This document shows, piece by piece, positions 49,408-59,200 of a stretch of 64,000 nt of DNA. Under the pieces are notes generated by a model. It did no database searches. It was not told the origin of the DNA and saw only the letters and a program-made list of their open reading frames with translations. Both the position numbers and the translations under genes were made by a program. How positions within the stretch are numbered: the first letter of the stretch is position 1; every line of letters starts with the position of its first letter. This DNA is from Exiguobacterium sp. s122 (GTDB lineage: Bacteria; Bacillota; Bacilli; Exiguobacteriales; Exiguobacteriaceae): the NCBI RefSeq assembly GCF_018618475.1, contig NZ_JACSMD010000001.1:434001-498000 (forward strand), written 5' to 3'.

Positions 49408-50769
49408 ATGAAACAGTGGATGAAAGGACTGCTTGCGTTCACATTGGTCGTAGCGAGTCTGACTCCGGTCGTGGCGAAAGCGTCGACAGTCGGAATGGTT
49501 GTTAACGGTGTCGTCAAAGGAGAGATTACGGACGGGCAAGATGAATATGTGTATGCATTGAACGTGCCGGAGGCTGGGCGGCTCACGTTAGACATCACAT
49601 CATCTGTCGAGGATTATGCCCGTTATCAATTATCGGATCAGTACAATCAGATGTTGTTGGACGAAAATATTAGTGGCCAATTGAATACACCGGGTCGAGC
49701 GAAGTATGTATTCGATGTGGAGCCGGGAACTTATCAGATGAGTGTGTATGACACGTATGGGGACGGGGACCGAGGTAAGTTTGAAATCGTCTCAAGCTTC
49801 AAAAAAGCGGCAACGCATGATGTCGAACCGAACGACGGTACCGCGCAAGCACAACCTCTCCCGTTCGGACGAACGACGCGCGGTTTCTTGTCGCTCCAAG
49901 ATAGTCTAGACGTCTATAAAGTCGTACTACCGAGTGCGGGCCGCTTCTCGCTCAACGTCAAGAGTTTCGTGGACGGTGCGGCGCGCGTGACACTGTCCGA
50001 TTCTTACAACCGAGACGTCTTTAGCGAAAATATATCAGGCGCCTACAACAATCCCGGGGTATACACAAATGGTGTCGACTTGGAGGCGGGAACATATTAT
50101 TTAGGAGTCGAAGATCGATATGGGGACGGAGATACCGGGGTTTATGAAGTGCGTACGACGTTCACTAAAGCTGGTAACACGGAGCGAGAGCCGAACAATG
50201 GCACGACAGAAGCGATGCCGCTTCCGTTCTATCAAAAAATAACCGGCTTCTTGTCGTGGAACGACACGGAAGACTACTATAAAATCGTTGTCCCAAAGAG
50301 CTCGGTCATCACGTTGGACTTAACGTCGTATGTATCGAGCCAGGCCAACGTCGTATTGCAAGATGCGAACAACCAGTACTTAATCCATGAATCCGTGACG
50401 GGACGTGAGAACTCGCCTGGTCGGTTCGTGCAGCGCATCGCCTTGAACCGTGGAACGTATTACGTTAGCGTATTTGACTCTTATGGAGATGGTGACACAG
50501 GCAAATATCAGCTCCTCGTTAAAGCGAGCCACTTGCTCCCAGAGCTCGTCGTCAATAAGGTGACGACACGTTCCACGAAAGTGAGTGGAAAGACGGAGAA
50601 AAACGCTTCGGTCGTGCTCACCATCGGAAACAAATCGTACACACGAAAGGCTGACGCGAAAGGGAATTATTCGTTCAACATGAGTAAGAAAAAAGCAGGC
50701 GCGACGCTTACCGTGACGGCTAAAAACAAATATGGATCTACTGTGAAGCGGGTCAACGTAACGAAGTGA
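49408..50769 (+). CDS. Exported protein with three PPC-like repeats and Ig-like end
   Basis: A 453-residue exported protein. Signal peptide (about 1-26, cleaved near VAKAS). Three ~120-residue beta domains follow, each ending in a YGDGD(T/R)G loop that could bind calcium; the second and third open with EPNDGT / EPNNGT. They resemble pre-peptidase C-terminal (PPC) domains. The last ~75 residues are an Ig-like module (KVSGKTEKNASVVLTIGNKS) as in the proteins at 32429 and 39688. The start is the ATG at 49408; upstream in-frame ATGs lack a ribosome site. It has no enzyme domain and no wall anchor. It lies directly beyond the candidate invertible segment. Confidence 0.82.
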   Translation: MKQWMKGLLAFTLVVASLTPVVAKASTVGMVVNGVVKGEITDGQDEYVYALNVPEAGRLTLDITSSVEDYARYQLSDQYNQMLLDENISGQLNTPGRAKYVFDVEPGTYQMSVYDTYGDGDRGKFEIVSSFKKAATHDVEPNDGTAQAQPLPFGRTTRGFLSLQDSLDVYKVVLPSAGRFSLNVKSFVDGAARVTLSDSYNRDVFSENISGAYNNPGVYTNGVDLEAGTYYLGVEDRYGDGDTGVYEVRTTFTKAGNTEREPNNGTTEAMPLPFYQKITGFLSWNDTEDYYKIVVPKSSVITLDLTSYVSSQANVVLQDANNQYLIHESVTGRENSPGRFVQRIALNRGTYYVSVFDSYGDGDTGKYQLLVKASHLLPELVVNKVTTRSTKVSGKTEKNASVVLTIGNKSYTRKADAKGNYSFNMSKKKAGATLTVTAKNKYGSTVKRVNVTK

Positions 50770-50792
50770 TATGTCTCGATTCATATAAATAG

Positions 50793-50831
50793 AAGGCGAT
50801 TTCTTGCATGTTAGCGAGAGATCGCTTTTTT
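50793..50831 (+). terminator. Terminator after the PPC-repeat gene
   Basis: Stem GGCGAT-TCT-GC / GC-AGA-ATCGC with mismatches, then six T. Confidence 0.85.
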
Positions 50832-50912
50832 GATAGAGGGAGTCATCAATGGAAAATGAAACTCACTTGATTAGAAGCGCTCCCCCGGACTTTGTACGTG
50901 ACGGTCCGTTAA

Positions 50913-50948
50913 AAAACGCTTGTCCGAATCATTTCGGACAAGCGTTTT
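50913..50948. terminator. Strong bidirectional terminator
   Basis: Perfect 16-bp stem AAAACGCTTGTCCGAA / TTCGGACAAGCGTTTT. It lies downstream of the small Cys-rich gene and as a second stop after the PPC-repeat gene. Confidence 0.92.
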
Positions 50949-50983
50949 GAATATAGGGAGAGGTATACGTAACACCTCGTAAG

Positions 50984-51259
50984 TTAGTTAATGACCATAA
51001 CGGCTAAACAAGACGTCGCTGCTTTTAAGCAGTCTCGTTGCGAGTCGTATGTTTCTTTCATGTTCGGGAACCACTTCCAAAGCGACGTGGAGTCGAACGA
51101 GTCGAGCTCTTGAAACGGTTCGGCCAGCTTTGCGTGACTATGGACACGTAATGTGAAAGTGAACTCACATGAAGTCGACTGGTGCAAGTCAATCTCGGCG
51201 AGCCGTTCTAAATTACGTTTATACGTGAAGCGTTCCGAGCAAGGCGAACAAGGACACAT
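50984..51259 (-). CDS. Small Cys-rich protein, unknown
   Basis: A 91-residue soluble protein starting MCPCSPCSERFTYKRNLERL. The CPCxPC cluster plus later Cys may bind a metal. No membrane segment. The start is the ATG at 51259, set by AAAGAGGTG. Single gene between two terminators or gene-free stretches. Family not recognised. Confidence 0.6.
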   Translation of the reverse strand: MCPCSPCSERFTYKRNLERLAEIDLHQSTSCEFTFTLRVHSHAKLAEPFQELDSFDSTSLWKWFPNMKETYDSQRDCLKAATSCLAVMVIN

Positions 51260-51401
51260 AATTGCACCTCTTTCTATCAGTTTCTTCCACATAAGTATAC
51301 AATTTCATCCAATCCATGTCGCTTTATTTTTTCGTTTTTAGGTAAAAATATTGAAGGAATTAACTAAAGATATTTTTTGAATTCCAAATTCATTCATCTA
51401 T

Positions 51402-51542
51402 ATGAGTTCGACGAAATAACAAGCCACGGAGCTAGCAGAACAAATCGAACAAACGAACGAAGTCCTGCGTTAGCATATACAATGGACCCGACTCTTTCAA
51501 CTCGTCAAGATAAAATCTAAAAAACGCTTCCCTTCATTTTGA
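51402..51542 (+). pseudogene. Possible gene remnant
   Basis: One reading frame gives MSSTK, stop, QATELAEQIEQTNEVLR, stop, HIQWTRLFQLVKIKSKKRFP, stop. The middle parts look like helical protein and share one frame across two stop codons, which suggests a decayed short gene. Source unknown; the rest of 51260-51597 shows only AT-rich promoter-like DNA. Confidence 0.3.
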
Positions 51543-51597
51543 AAAACTTTCCTTATTTCCATGTTATGATGGTAAAAAAAGATAAATGGGGTATTTG

Positions 51598-53724
51598 ATG
51601 AATGCATTTATGAAAGGGACGCTGCTAACGACGGCGCTCGTTTTAACAACGTCATCGGTCGGCGCAGAAGCGAGCACCCGTCCATTCTTCACAGAAGTCG
51701 GAAAAAACACAATCGTCTATCGGCTCATGCCGGATAAGTCGATGAAACCGATCGCTACACTCACACCGAACAAACGCTATGACGTCGTCGGTGTATCGGG
51801 AAGCTACTATCAAGTCGAGGTCGACGGGCGCCGGACGTACGGCTTAAAACGGGACATCCCGCTCAAGACGACGATGCTCACGAAAGCCGTCGTCGCCGAC
51901 AGCCAATATGACCGCCTGCTCCACAATTACACAGCCCGCTCGGTGAAGCGCGAAGTGCCGTACTATTATGGCTTCTTGACGGAGGCACAAGCTGTCTCCC
52001 AAGCCGAATCGGCCTTGAACGGCAGCTGGCGGCTCGGGGCGGCACCAGGACGTCAAGCCGTTCCGGACATCGCCACGTTCGACTGGGAGCGCGACATTAA
52101 AGTCGGCGACTCGACGTCGTTCATGTTCCAAGCGCAGTACTGGATGGTGTTGAACCAAGTGACGATGGCGTATCACTATACGAAAGACATCAAATATTTG
52201 GCGTATGGAAAGCAACTCATCGAGGGCTGGGTGAAACAATATCCGACCGCGCAATACAAGCGCTATCCGAACGCCTATCACCAACAAGGGACGGCCATCC
52301 GCACGTTCCACTTAATCAACTTCTGGAACCAATACAAGCGCTCGAAGTTGAACAATGACGCCGCGTTCAGCGCGCTCGTGCTACGGGCCGTCGAAGGGCA
52401 CGGCGACGTCTTGTCGACGCCGTCGTTCTATCGCCCACGCCATAACCACGGCATCTTCCAAGACATGGCGCTCACCGATATCGCCGAGACGTTCCCGGAA
52501 CTCGAGCGTTCGGCTGAGTGGCGCGAGCTCGCGGCCGCGCGTCTGACGGAGCAGCTCAACCATTCGCTCAGCCCGGACAACGTCCATCTCGAACACTCAC
52601 CGGGGTATCAAGTGTACACATATGAGATGCTGTACCGGTTCAACCGTTGGATCGAGGCGAACGGCTTCACGACGTCACCACGCTTGGAGGCGGTCGAACA
52701 GATGCCGGAGACGCTCGTCCCGCTCATCAAGCCGAATCGGACGTTGCCGCTCTTTGGTGACACGACGGGAGAGCCTCGCACGGCGTCGATGATTTCGACG
52801 ATGCGCGACTATCCGCATTTATTGTTCGCCGTGACGGGCGGGAAGGAAGGCGTCCGCCCAGTCGAGCGGACGAAACAGCTCCATACGCAATACGCCGTCC
52901 TGCGCGAGCATTGGGGAGAAACGAAACCGTTCGCGGACGCGGTCTCGCTTATGATGACGGCCGGTTTCCATAACACGGCCCACAAGCATCAGGACGATTT
53001 GAGCATCGACTTGTACGGCTACGGGCGCGACTTTATCGTCGAGACAGGACGCTTCGGCTACACGAACTTGCCGGAACGAAATCAAGCGGTGCATGTCAAC
53101 GCTCATAACACGATCAACACGGGTACGCGCCAGCTGACACTGCACGCGAGTACACTTGGGAAGAGCGGCATCCAGTCGGTCGAAGAGGCGGACGGGTTAC
53201 AGCGGGCGACAGGCTTCAGCGAACTGATGGGACAAGGCATCCATCATACGCGCAGTATCGCCCATGACCAGGCTGGTACCGTGCTCGTCGCCGACACGGT
53301 GCGCTCGGACGCACGTGCCTCGTTCACACAGCGGTTTCACCTCGGCGTCGGCTTAGAGCCGGTCGAGGAGAAGGACGGTGAGACGCTGTTCCGTGACAAG
53401 GAAGGGCGTACGCTCCAAGTCATCCAGTTGCCGATCGCTTCGGTCGGAGTCATGCGGCTCGAGCCGAGCTTCGTCGCCTATCGCGACTTTGAGTGGACGC
53501 CGCGCCACCAAGTCGTCTCGACGAAGACGGGGGCGGGCACGTCGTTCGTGACGTTGTTCCACATGTCGAAATCAAATACGCGCGTGACGTTCTCACACGT
53601 GACTGAGACGGAATCGACATACGTCGTATCGTACTCGTTATCGGACGGTCGTTCGCGGACGATGGAGATGCCAAAAGGCGAAATCGATGTACCGGAAGAA
53701 GAAACTGAAGGCATAGAAGGATAA
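51598..53724 (+). CDS. Secreted heparinase II/III-like polysaccharide lyase
   Basis: A 708-residue exported protein. Signal peptide (about 1-25), an SH3-like segment (about 28-90, TPNKRYDVVGVSGSYYQVEV), an alpha/alpha toroid domain with PRHNHGIFQDMALTDIA, and a C-terminal beta-sandwich (heparinase II/III domain) with AGFHNTAHKHQDDLSIDLYG, the metal- and substrate-binding motif of PL12/PL15/PL17-type lyases. It should cleave uronic-acid-containing polysaccharide by beta-elimination. The start is the ATG at 51598 after ATGGGG; the earlier ATG has no site. It may process the cell's own glycan made by the cluster at 56-64 kb, or degrade foreign glycan. Confidence 0.88.
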   Translation: MNAFMKGTLLTTALVLTTSSVGAEASTRPFFTEVGKNTIVYRLMPDKSMKPIATLTPNKRYDVVGVSGSYYQVEVDGRRTYGLKRDIPLKTTMLTKAVVADSQYDRLLHNYTARSVKREVPYYYGFLTEAQAVSQAESALNGSWRLGAAPGRQAVPDIATFDWERDIKVGDSTSFMFQAQYWMVLNQVTMAYHYTKDIKYLAYGKQLIEGWVKQYPTAQYKRYPNAYHQQGTAIRTFHLINFWNQYKRSKLNNDAAFSALVLRAVEGHGDVLSTPSFYRPRHNHGIFQDMALTDIAETFPELERSAEWRELAAARLTEQLNHSLSPDNVHLEHSPGYQVYTYEMLYRFNRWIEANGFTTSPRLEAVEQMPETLVPLIKPNRTLPLFGDTTGEPRTASMISTMRDYPHLLFAVTGGKEGVRPVERTKQLHTQYAVLREHWGETKPFADAVSLMMTAGFHNTAHKHQDDLSIDLYGYGRDFIVETGRFGYTNLPERNQAVHVNAHNTINTGTRQLTLHASTLGKSGIQSVEEADGLQRATGFSELMGQGIHHTRSIAHDQAGTVLVADTVRSDARASFTQRFHLGVGLEPVEEKDGETLFRDKEGRTLQVIQLPIASVGVMRLEPSFVAYRDFEWTPRHQVVSTKTGAGTSFVTLFHMSKSNTRVTFSHVTETESTYVVSYSLSDGRSRTMEMPKGEIDVPEEETEGIEG

Positions 53725-53729
53725 ATCGG

Positions 53730-53760
53730 AAAGAGGATGCCATTCGGCGTCCTCTTTTTT
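53730..53760 (+). terminator. Terminator after the heparinase-like gene
   Basis: Stem AAAGAGGA-GCC / GGC-TCCTCTTT with one mismatch and a T run. Confidence 0.92.
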
Positions 53761-53801
53761 CAAAATCCGAAAGAAATCACGAAATATTTACAGAAAAGTA
53801 A

Positions 53802-53830
53802 TTGTGTTATTTTATGAGATTGCGTATCTT
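53802..53830 (+). promoter_or_regulatory. Promoter of the 5'-nucleotidase gene
   Basis: TTGTGT, 17 bp, TATCTT, predicting a leader of ~125 bases. Confidence 0.5.
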
Positions 53831-53961
53831 TAAAGATGAAGTCTGTACGGATTTTGTAATCGCTTCCATTGGCTTGATGTCAGACATCTGGCAGTAGAAG
53901 TGAAATCGCGGGTATGACTTCGTTTCGGTCGACATATACATACTAAAGGAGGAACAATTGC

Positions 53962-56025
53962 ATGTTGAATTCGAAAACACGCAAGTTTTATCAAGGGATG
54001 CTCGCGGCAACGCTCACGGCATCGGTGATCGCCCCTGCGGTCGTGACAGAGGCAGCCCCGGCTAAACAAACGATCAAGTTGAAGGCAGCTTTCGTCGAGA
54101 ATGGGGATCTTGACGCGGCACTCGACAAGACATACCAAGGCAACAAAATCTACTGGTACAAATCAACCGTCGACATGGATAAGCTCGGTACATATCAAAC
54201 GGTAAAAGGGTACATCAAGTGGAAGAATCAGCATTTCGAGAAAAAAGTGCGCGTTATCAACTATCCGAAAGCGATCATCGCACCGAAGGGTGAGTGGACG
54301 TTCAAACACGGTGAGAAGTTGACGGGCCAACTCAACACGCTCCAAGTCCAATTCGTCGATCGCGTCCTCCGTCAACCGGTCCAGTGGACGAACTTGTCGA
54401 CAGACAAGATCGGCAAGTTCACGGCGACGGCGTCGTACACGCATAAAGGCCGTACGGTCACGCTCGACGTTCCTTACGAAGTGAAAGGGTACGAGCTCTC
54501 GTTCATGCACACGAATGACACGCACGCTTCACTCGACTTCGCACCGAACCGTGCTGCAGCTGTCAAAGAACTCCGTGCACAAAATCCAAATCGTCTTTTA
54601 GTCGACGCGGGTGACGTCTTCTCAGGGTCACTTTACTTCAACGAGTTCAAAGGACAAGTCGATCTCAAACTCATGAACTACATGAAGTACGACATGATGG
54701 TGCCAGGTAACCACGAATTTGACCTCGGTACAGAGACAGGCCATAAAGAGTTTGCCCAATTCGTCCGTTACGCGAACTTCCCGTTCGTCAGCTCAAACGT
54801 CGATTACTCAAGCGACCAATACATGAAGTCACTCTTCCGTGACGAGATTGCGACGAAGCCATACAATGGCCGTTTGTATGAAGGCATCATCCAAGAAGTC
54901 GATGGCAAGAAAGTCGGGTTCTTCGGTTTGACGACAGAAGACACAGCGAACATCGCGAGCCCTGGCCCGATTCAGTTCCAAAACTACATTGAAGAGGCGA
55001 AAAAAGCCGTCAAGGCGTTCGAAGACATGGGCGTCGACCAAATCGTCGCGGTCACACACATCGGTTACGATGACAACCCGGCCATTGACAACGACCTCGA
55101 GCTCGCGAAGCACGTCGACGGCATCGACGTCATCATCGGTGGCCACTCGCATACACGTCTTGATCAGCCGGTGCTCATCACAGAAGGCGAAAACCCGACG
55201 GTCATCGTCCAAGCGTATCAATATGGTGACTTCCTCGGCACGCTCGACCTCGTGTTCGACAAAGACGGCAAAGTCGTCTCACAAGCTGGTAAGTTGATCG
55301 ACGTGAAGACATACGCGCCAGACCCAGGGGCAGCTCGTCTCCTCGCACCGTTCGCAGCTGAGATCGACGCCATTAAAAACCAAGAAATTGGCGCTTCAAC
55401 GACTACTGTGTTCGAAAACTTACGTGATTCGGGCGACGTGACGAAGCCGAGCGTTCGAAAAAACGAGACGGCTCTCGGAAACTTGATCACAGACGGCATG
55501 CTTGATCGTGCGAAACAAGCCGACCCACAAGTCGTCGCAGCGATTCAAAACGCGGGCGGTATCCGTGCAGCGATCAACGCTGGCCCAATCACGACAGGTG
55601 AAGTCCTCACAACGCTTCCATTTGGTAACACACTTGCGGTCATGACGCTTCAAGGTAGCGAGCTCCTCGCGGCGCTCGAGCGTAGCGTGAGCGTCTATCC
55701 AATCGAGAGCGGCGGCTTCCTTCACATGTCTGGTATGAAACTCGAGTTCGACAGCTCGAAACCGGCGAACAGCCGTGTCGTCAAGGCACAGGTGCTCCAA
55801 GGTGGAACGTATGTCGATATCGATCCATCTGCAACATATAAGATTGCGACAAACTTCTTCGCAGCAAAAGGTGGGGACAACTACCTCGAGTTCAAGAAGG
55901 CTTACGAAGAAGGACGCGTCAACGACCTCGGTCTCATCGACTGGGAAATCATGCGCGACTATCTCGTAAAACTTGGCGAAGTCACACCGACGGTCGAAGG
56001 CCGCGTGGTCGACGTCAAACAATGA
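53962..56025 (+). CDS. Secreted 5'-nucleotidase/UshA-like phosphoesterase with S-layer-type N-terminal module
   Basis: A 687-residue exported enzyme. Signal peptide (about 1-32). Residues ~33-175 form a module (IKLKAAFVENGDLDAALDK to VPYEVKG) homologous to the N-terminus of the S-layer-like protein at 41765. The metallophosphatase domain follows with HTNDTHAS, DAGDVFSG, PGNHEFD and GGHSHT binding two metals. A 5'-nucleotidase C-terminal domain (about 480-660) has NAGGIRAAI and GGDNYLEF. It should release phosphate from extracellular nucleotides. AAAGGAGGAAC precedes the ATG. The N-terminal module is not part of standard 5'-nucleotidases and probably holds the enzyme at the cell surface. Confidence 0.93.
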   Translation: MLNSKTRKFYQGMLAATLTASVIAPAVVTEAAPAKQTIKLKAAFVENGDLDAALDKTYQGNKIYWYKSTVDMDKLGTYQTVKGYIKWKNQHFEKKVRVINYPKAIIAPKGEWTFKHGEKLTGQLNTLQVQFVDRVLRQPVQWTNLSTDKIGKFTATASYTHKGRTVTLDVPYEVKGYELSFMHTNDTHASLDFAPNRAAAVKELRAQNPNRLLVDAGDVFSGSLYFNEFKGQVDLKLMNYMKYDMMVPGNHEFDLGTETGHKEFAQFVRYANFPFVSSNVDYSSDQYMKSLFRDEIATKPYNGRLYEGIIQEVDGKKVGFFGLTTEDTANIASPGPIQFQNYIEEAKKAVKAFEDMGVDQIVAVTHIGYDDNPAIDNDLELAKHVDGIDVIIGGHSHTRLDQPVLITEGENPTVIVQAYQYGDFLGTLDLVFDKDGKVVSQAGKLIDVKTYAPDPGAARLLAPFAAEIDAIKNQEIGASTTTVFENLRDSGDVTKPSVRKNETALGNLITDGMLDRAKQADPQVVAAIQNAGGIRAAINAGPITTGEVLTTLPFGNTLAVMTLQGSELLAALERSVSVYPIESGGFLHMSGMKLEFDSSKPANSRVVKAQVLQGGTYVDIDPSATYKIATNFFAAKGGDNYLEFKKAYEEGRVNDLGLIDWEIMRDYLVKLGEVTPTVEGRVVDVKQ

Positions 56026-56032
56026 TCGGAAC

Positions 56033-56058
56033 AGGACATCTTCGGGTGTCCTTTTTTT
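56033..56058 (+). terminator. Terminator after the 5'-nucleotidase gene
   Basis: Stem AGGACA-C / G-TGTCCT with a TTCG loop and seven T. Confidence 0.92.
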
Positions 56059-56201
56059 CTGTCTTCGATTTGTCATCCAGATGATTTTGCCTTTTGAATT
56101 GTGCGTTTGCTATAATCAATGGGTGTCGAAACGAGATGTTTCAAATAAGAAGGCATCGGCTAAAGAGAAAACGATGCCATTATGAATTTGGAGGAACCCC
56201 C

Positions 56202-59200
56202 ATGAGTTGGAAACGTAAAGTGAAACGTGGTGTCTATTTAGGCATGCAGCGCGGCAAACGAATCGGCCGTCGGTTGATGAAAGGGACGAAGACGCAAGTA
56301 CAGACGAGACAATTCGTCGAAGTCGTCCCGTCTTGGCATGCCCGGACGTCTGCAAACTATGAAGTGGACGGCGCGGCGCTCGTTTCTACGATGGCCGAGA
56401 AACAATTTTTGACGTACGGGGAGCGTGCCTCGTCATTCCGCTCGGTGCCGGGCCAGGACTCGTTCCAGCTCAACCCGTCGATTCGCGAGTTTGACGCGAG
56501 CCTGAACGTCGAGAAGAGCGGTGACATCGATGTCACGCTTCTCGTCATGATGTATAACGATCAAGAGCGGACGCGCGTCGTCCGTGTCGGGGACGGTGTC
56601 CGGACGACAGTCACGCTCCGTGACGACGAGACAAAAACTCGTTTTGTCATTCAGACGCAAGGGAAAGGACGCGTCTTGATTCAGTCGCTCCTCATCGACG
56701 GACAACCGCTTTGGAACGTCGAAGGAATGAGCAGCGCCGTTGCCGACGCCGACTTCGATACGATGATTGAACTCAATGCCGAGTCACTCGAACTGATCTC
56801 TCCGCTCAATCGCATCGTCGCGGTCGACGGCAACACGATCACGGTGACAGGGCAAGGCAGCCAGTATGAGCATTACGGCGTTCTTGAATCAGCACTCCCA
56901 CACGTCGACACCGAACGCGGCATCGACTTCCCGCTCGCCGATATGGACGACTATGTCTATCGCTTTTACTTAAAAGGAGACGCGACCGAGATGGCGAAAG
57001 CGACGCTCTTCGTCGCGACGTACGCGCACGGGGAACGTGACCAGCTCATCGAGGTGCCTCTCGGCTTCAGTAACGTCATGAGTCTCACGCCGAGCCACGA
57101 GTCGGTCCGCTACTTCGTTCGCTTCCACGGGAATGGGACGATCTCGGACTTGAAGCTCGGTGTCATCCGTGAGAACAGCGTCCGCCGTACGGAGACGTTC
57201 GATCTCGACCCGACGTTCTGGACGATTCCGACGCCAGAGTCGATCAAGTTGAAACAAGACCCGAACGGACTCCGTCTTGTCCTTGATGTCGAGCCGGATG
57301 TACGCCGTTACGTATCATATATGGAGACGAACAACCGTTTCACGGTACTCCCGAAAGAGAAACCGTACACGGTCCGCCCGAACCACCGCTACCGCGTGAC
57401 AGTCGACGGCGAACTCGGGGAGAACACAGGTGTCGTCCTCTACATCATCTCGTACTCGCTCACGGAGCGCTTGTCGATGCAGCAAGTCCAGCTCGGCAGC
57501 GAGAAGATTTTTGAGTTCGGGAAAGACGTGCGCTATCTTCGTTTCGCCCTCCGTGTCGACGGGCAAGGGGAGACGCTCGTCACGAACATCCGTGTCAGCG
57601 AGGAAATCATCACCGACCGGACACAAGTGCCGGAGTGGGTTGACCCACGTGAGGCACGTCTTTTCGAAGCGAAGCCACGTGAGTTGCACGAGATGAAAGT
57701 CGCAGCCATCTTCGATGAGTTCACGACCGCATCGTATCGCCCGGAATGTGAGTTGATCACGTTCTCGCCGGACGACTGGCCGGCCGTCCTCGCCGACCGC
57801 CAGCCTGACTTCCTCATGGTCGAGTCTGCCTGGAAAGGAAACGACAAGACGTGGGAGAAAAAGATTGTCAAATATGGCACGAACACATGGGAAGAGCTTG
57901 ACGCCCTCCTCGAGTGGTGCCGCTTGAATAACGTGCCGACCGTGTTCTGGAACAAAGAGGACCCGATTCACTACGAGCGTTTCATCGAGACGGCGAAACG
58001 GTTCGACTTCGTCTACACGACGGATGCGAACATTCTCGACAATTATAAAGAAGATTGTGGACACGACCGGGTCGGCGCGTTGCCGTTCGCGGCGCAGCCG
58101 AAAGAACATAACCCGATTCGTCTCCCGGGGACGCGTGAACCGTACGCTTCCTTCGCCGGCTCGTATTACTCGAACCGCCACGAGTCACGCCGGATTGACA
58201 TGGACCGTCTGTTCGCGGCAGCCGACAAGTATGGCCTCGTCATCTACGACCGCAACTATGAGATGAACCAGCGTGGCGAGACGGACCAGCTTCAATTCCC
58301 GGAGCAGTTCCGTAAATCGATCCGTGGGAGCTTGAAATACAACCAAATCGCGAAGGCGTACAAAGGCTTCAAAGTCATGCTGAACGTCAACTCGGTGAAC
58401 GACTCACCGACGATGTTCTCACGTCGTGTTTTCGAAGGACTCGCCTGTGCGACGCCGGTCGTCAGCACGCGCTCCATCGGCGTCAAACAGATGCTCGGCG
58501 ACTACGTCTTCTTAGATGAAGGCGACGAGATGCTCGAAGAGACGTTCCGTAAACTGTTGACAGACGATAGCTTCTATGAGGATGTCGCGATGGGCGGTAT
58601 GCGCCACGTGCTTAAATATCACACATACACGCAACGCCTCGCCCAAATCGTCGGGGCGATCGGTCTGCCCTATCGAGTCGACCACCCGGAAGTCGCGCTC
58701 GTCGCGTTCGTCCGTTCGGCGGACGAGATGAACCGCGCCGTCGAGACGTTCCGCGCGCAAGACTATGAGCATAAACACCTCGTCGTCTTCCTCGACAAGT
58801 TTGAAGGCCACCTCGACTTGTACGAGGCATATAACACAGAAGACGTGTCGACGTTCATGCTCAGCTACTTGCCGCAATATAACGCCTTGTCTGAGATTTT
58901 GGACGGCTTCGACTGGATGGCGTTCATCCGCCCGAGTGACTATTATGGGCCGTCTTACGTGTCAGATTATATGCTCGCGACACGTTACGCCGATTCGAAC
59001 ATCTTAACGAAAGAAGACTACTTTACGTGGGACGACAAGCTTGAGAAGGTCGATTCGGACGGGACGTACCGTTACGTCTTCGACGCGACGCCGTCGCGCT
59101 CGATCATGAAACCGGACGTACTCCGCTTCTATAGCGTGGCGGAGGCGCTCGATGTGTTGAAACAAGACGCGACACTGAAAGAACTCGCCCAGTCCGGAGA

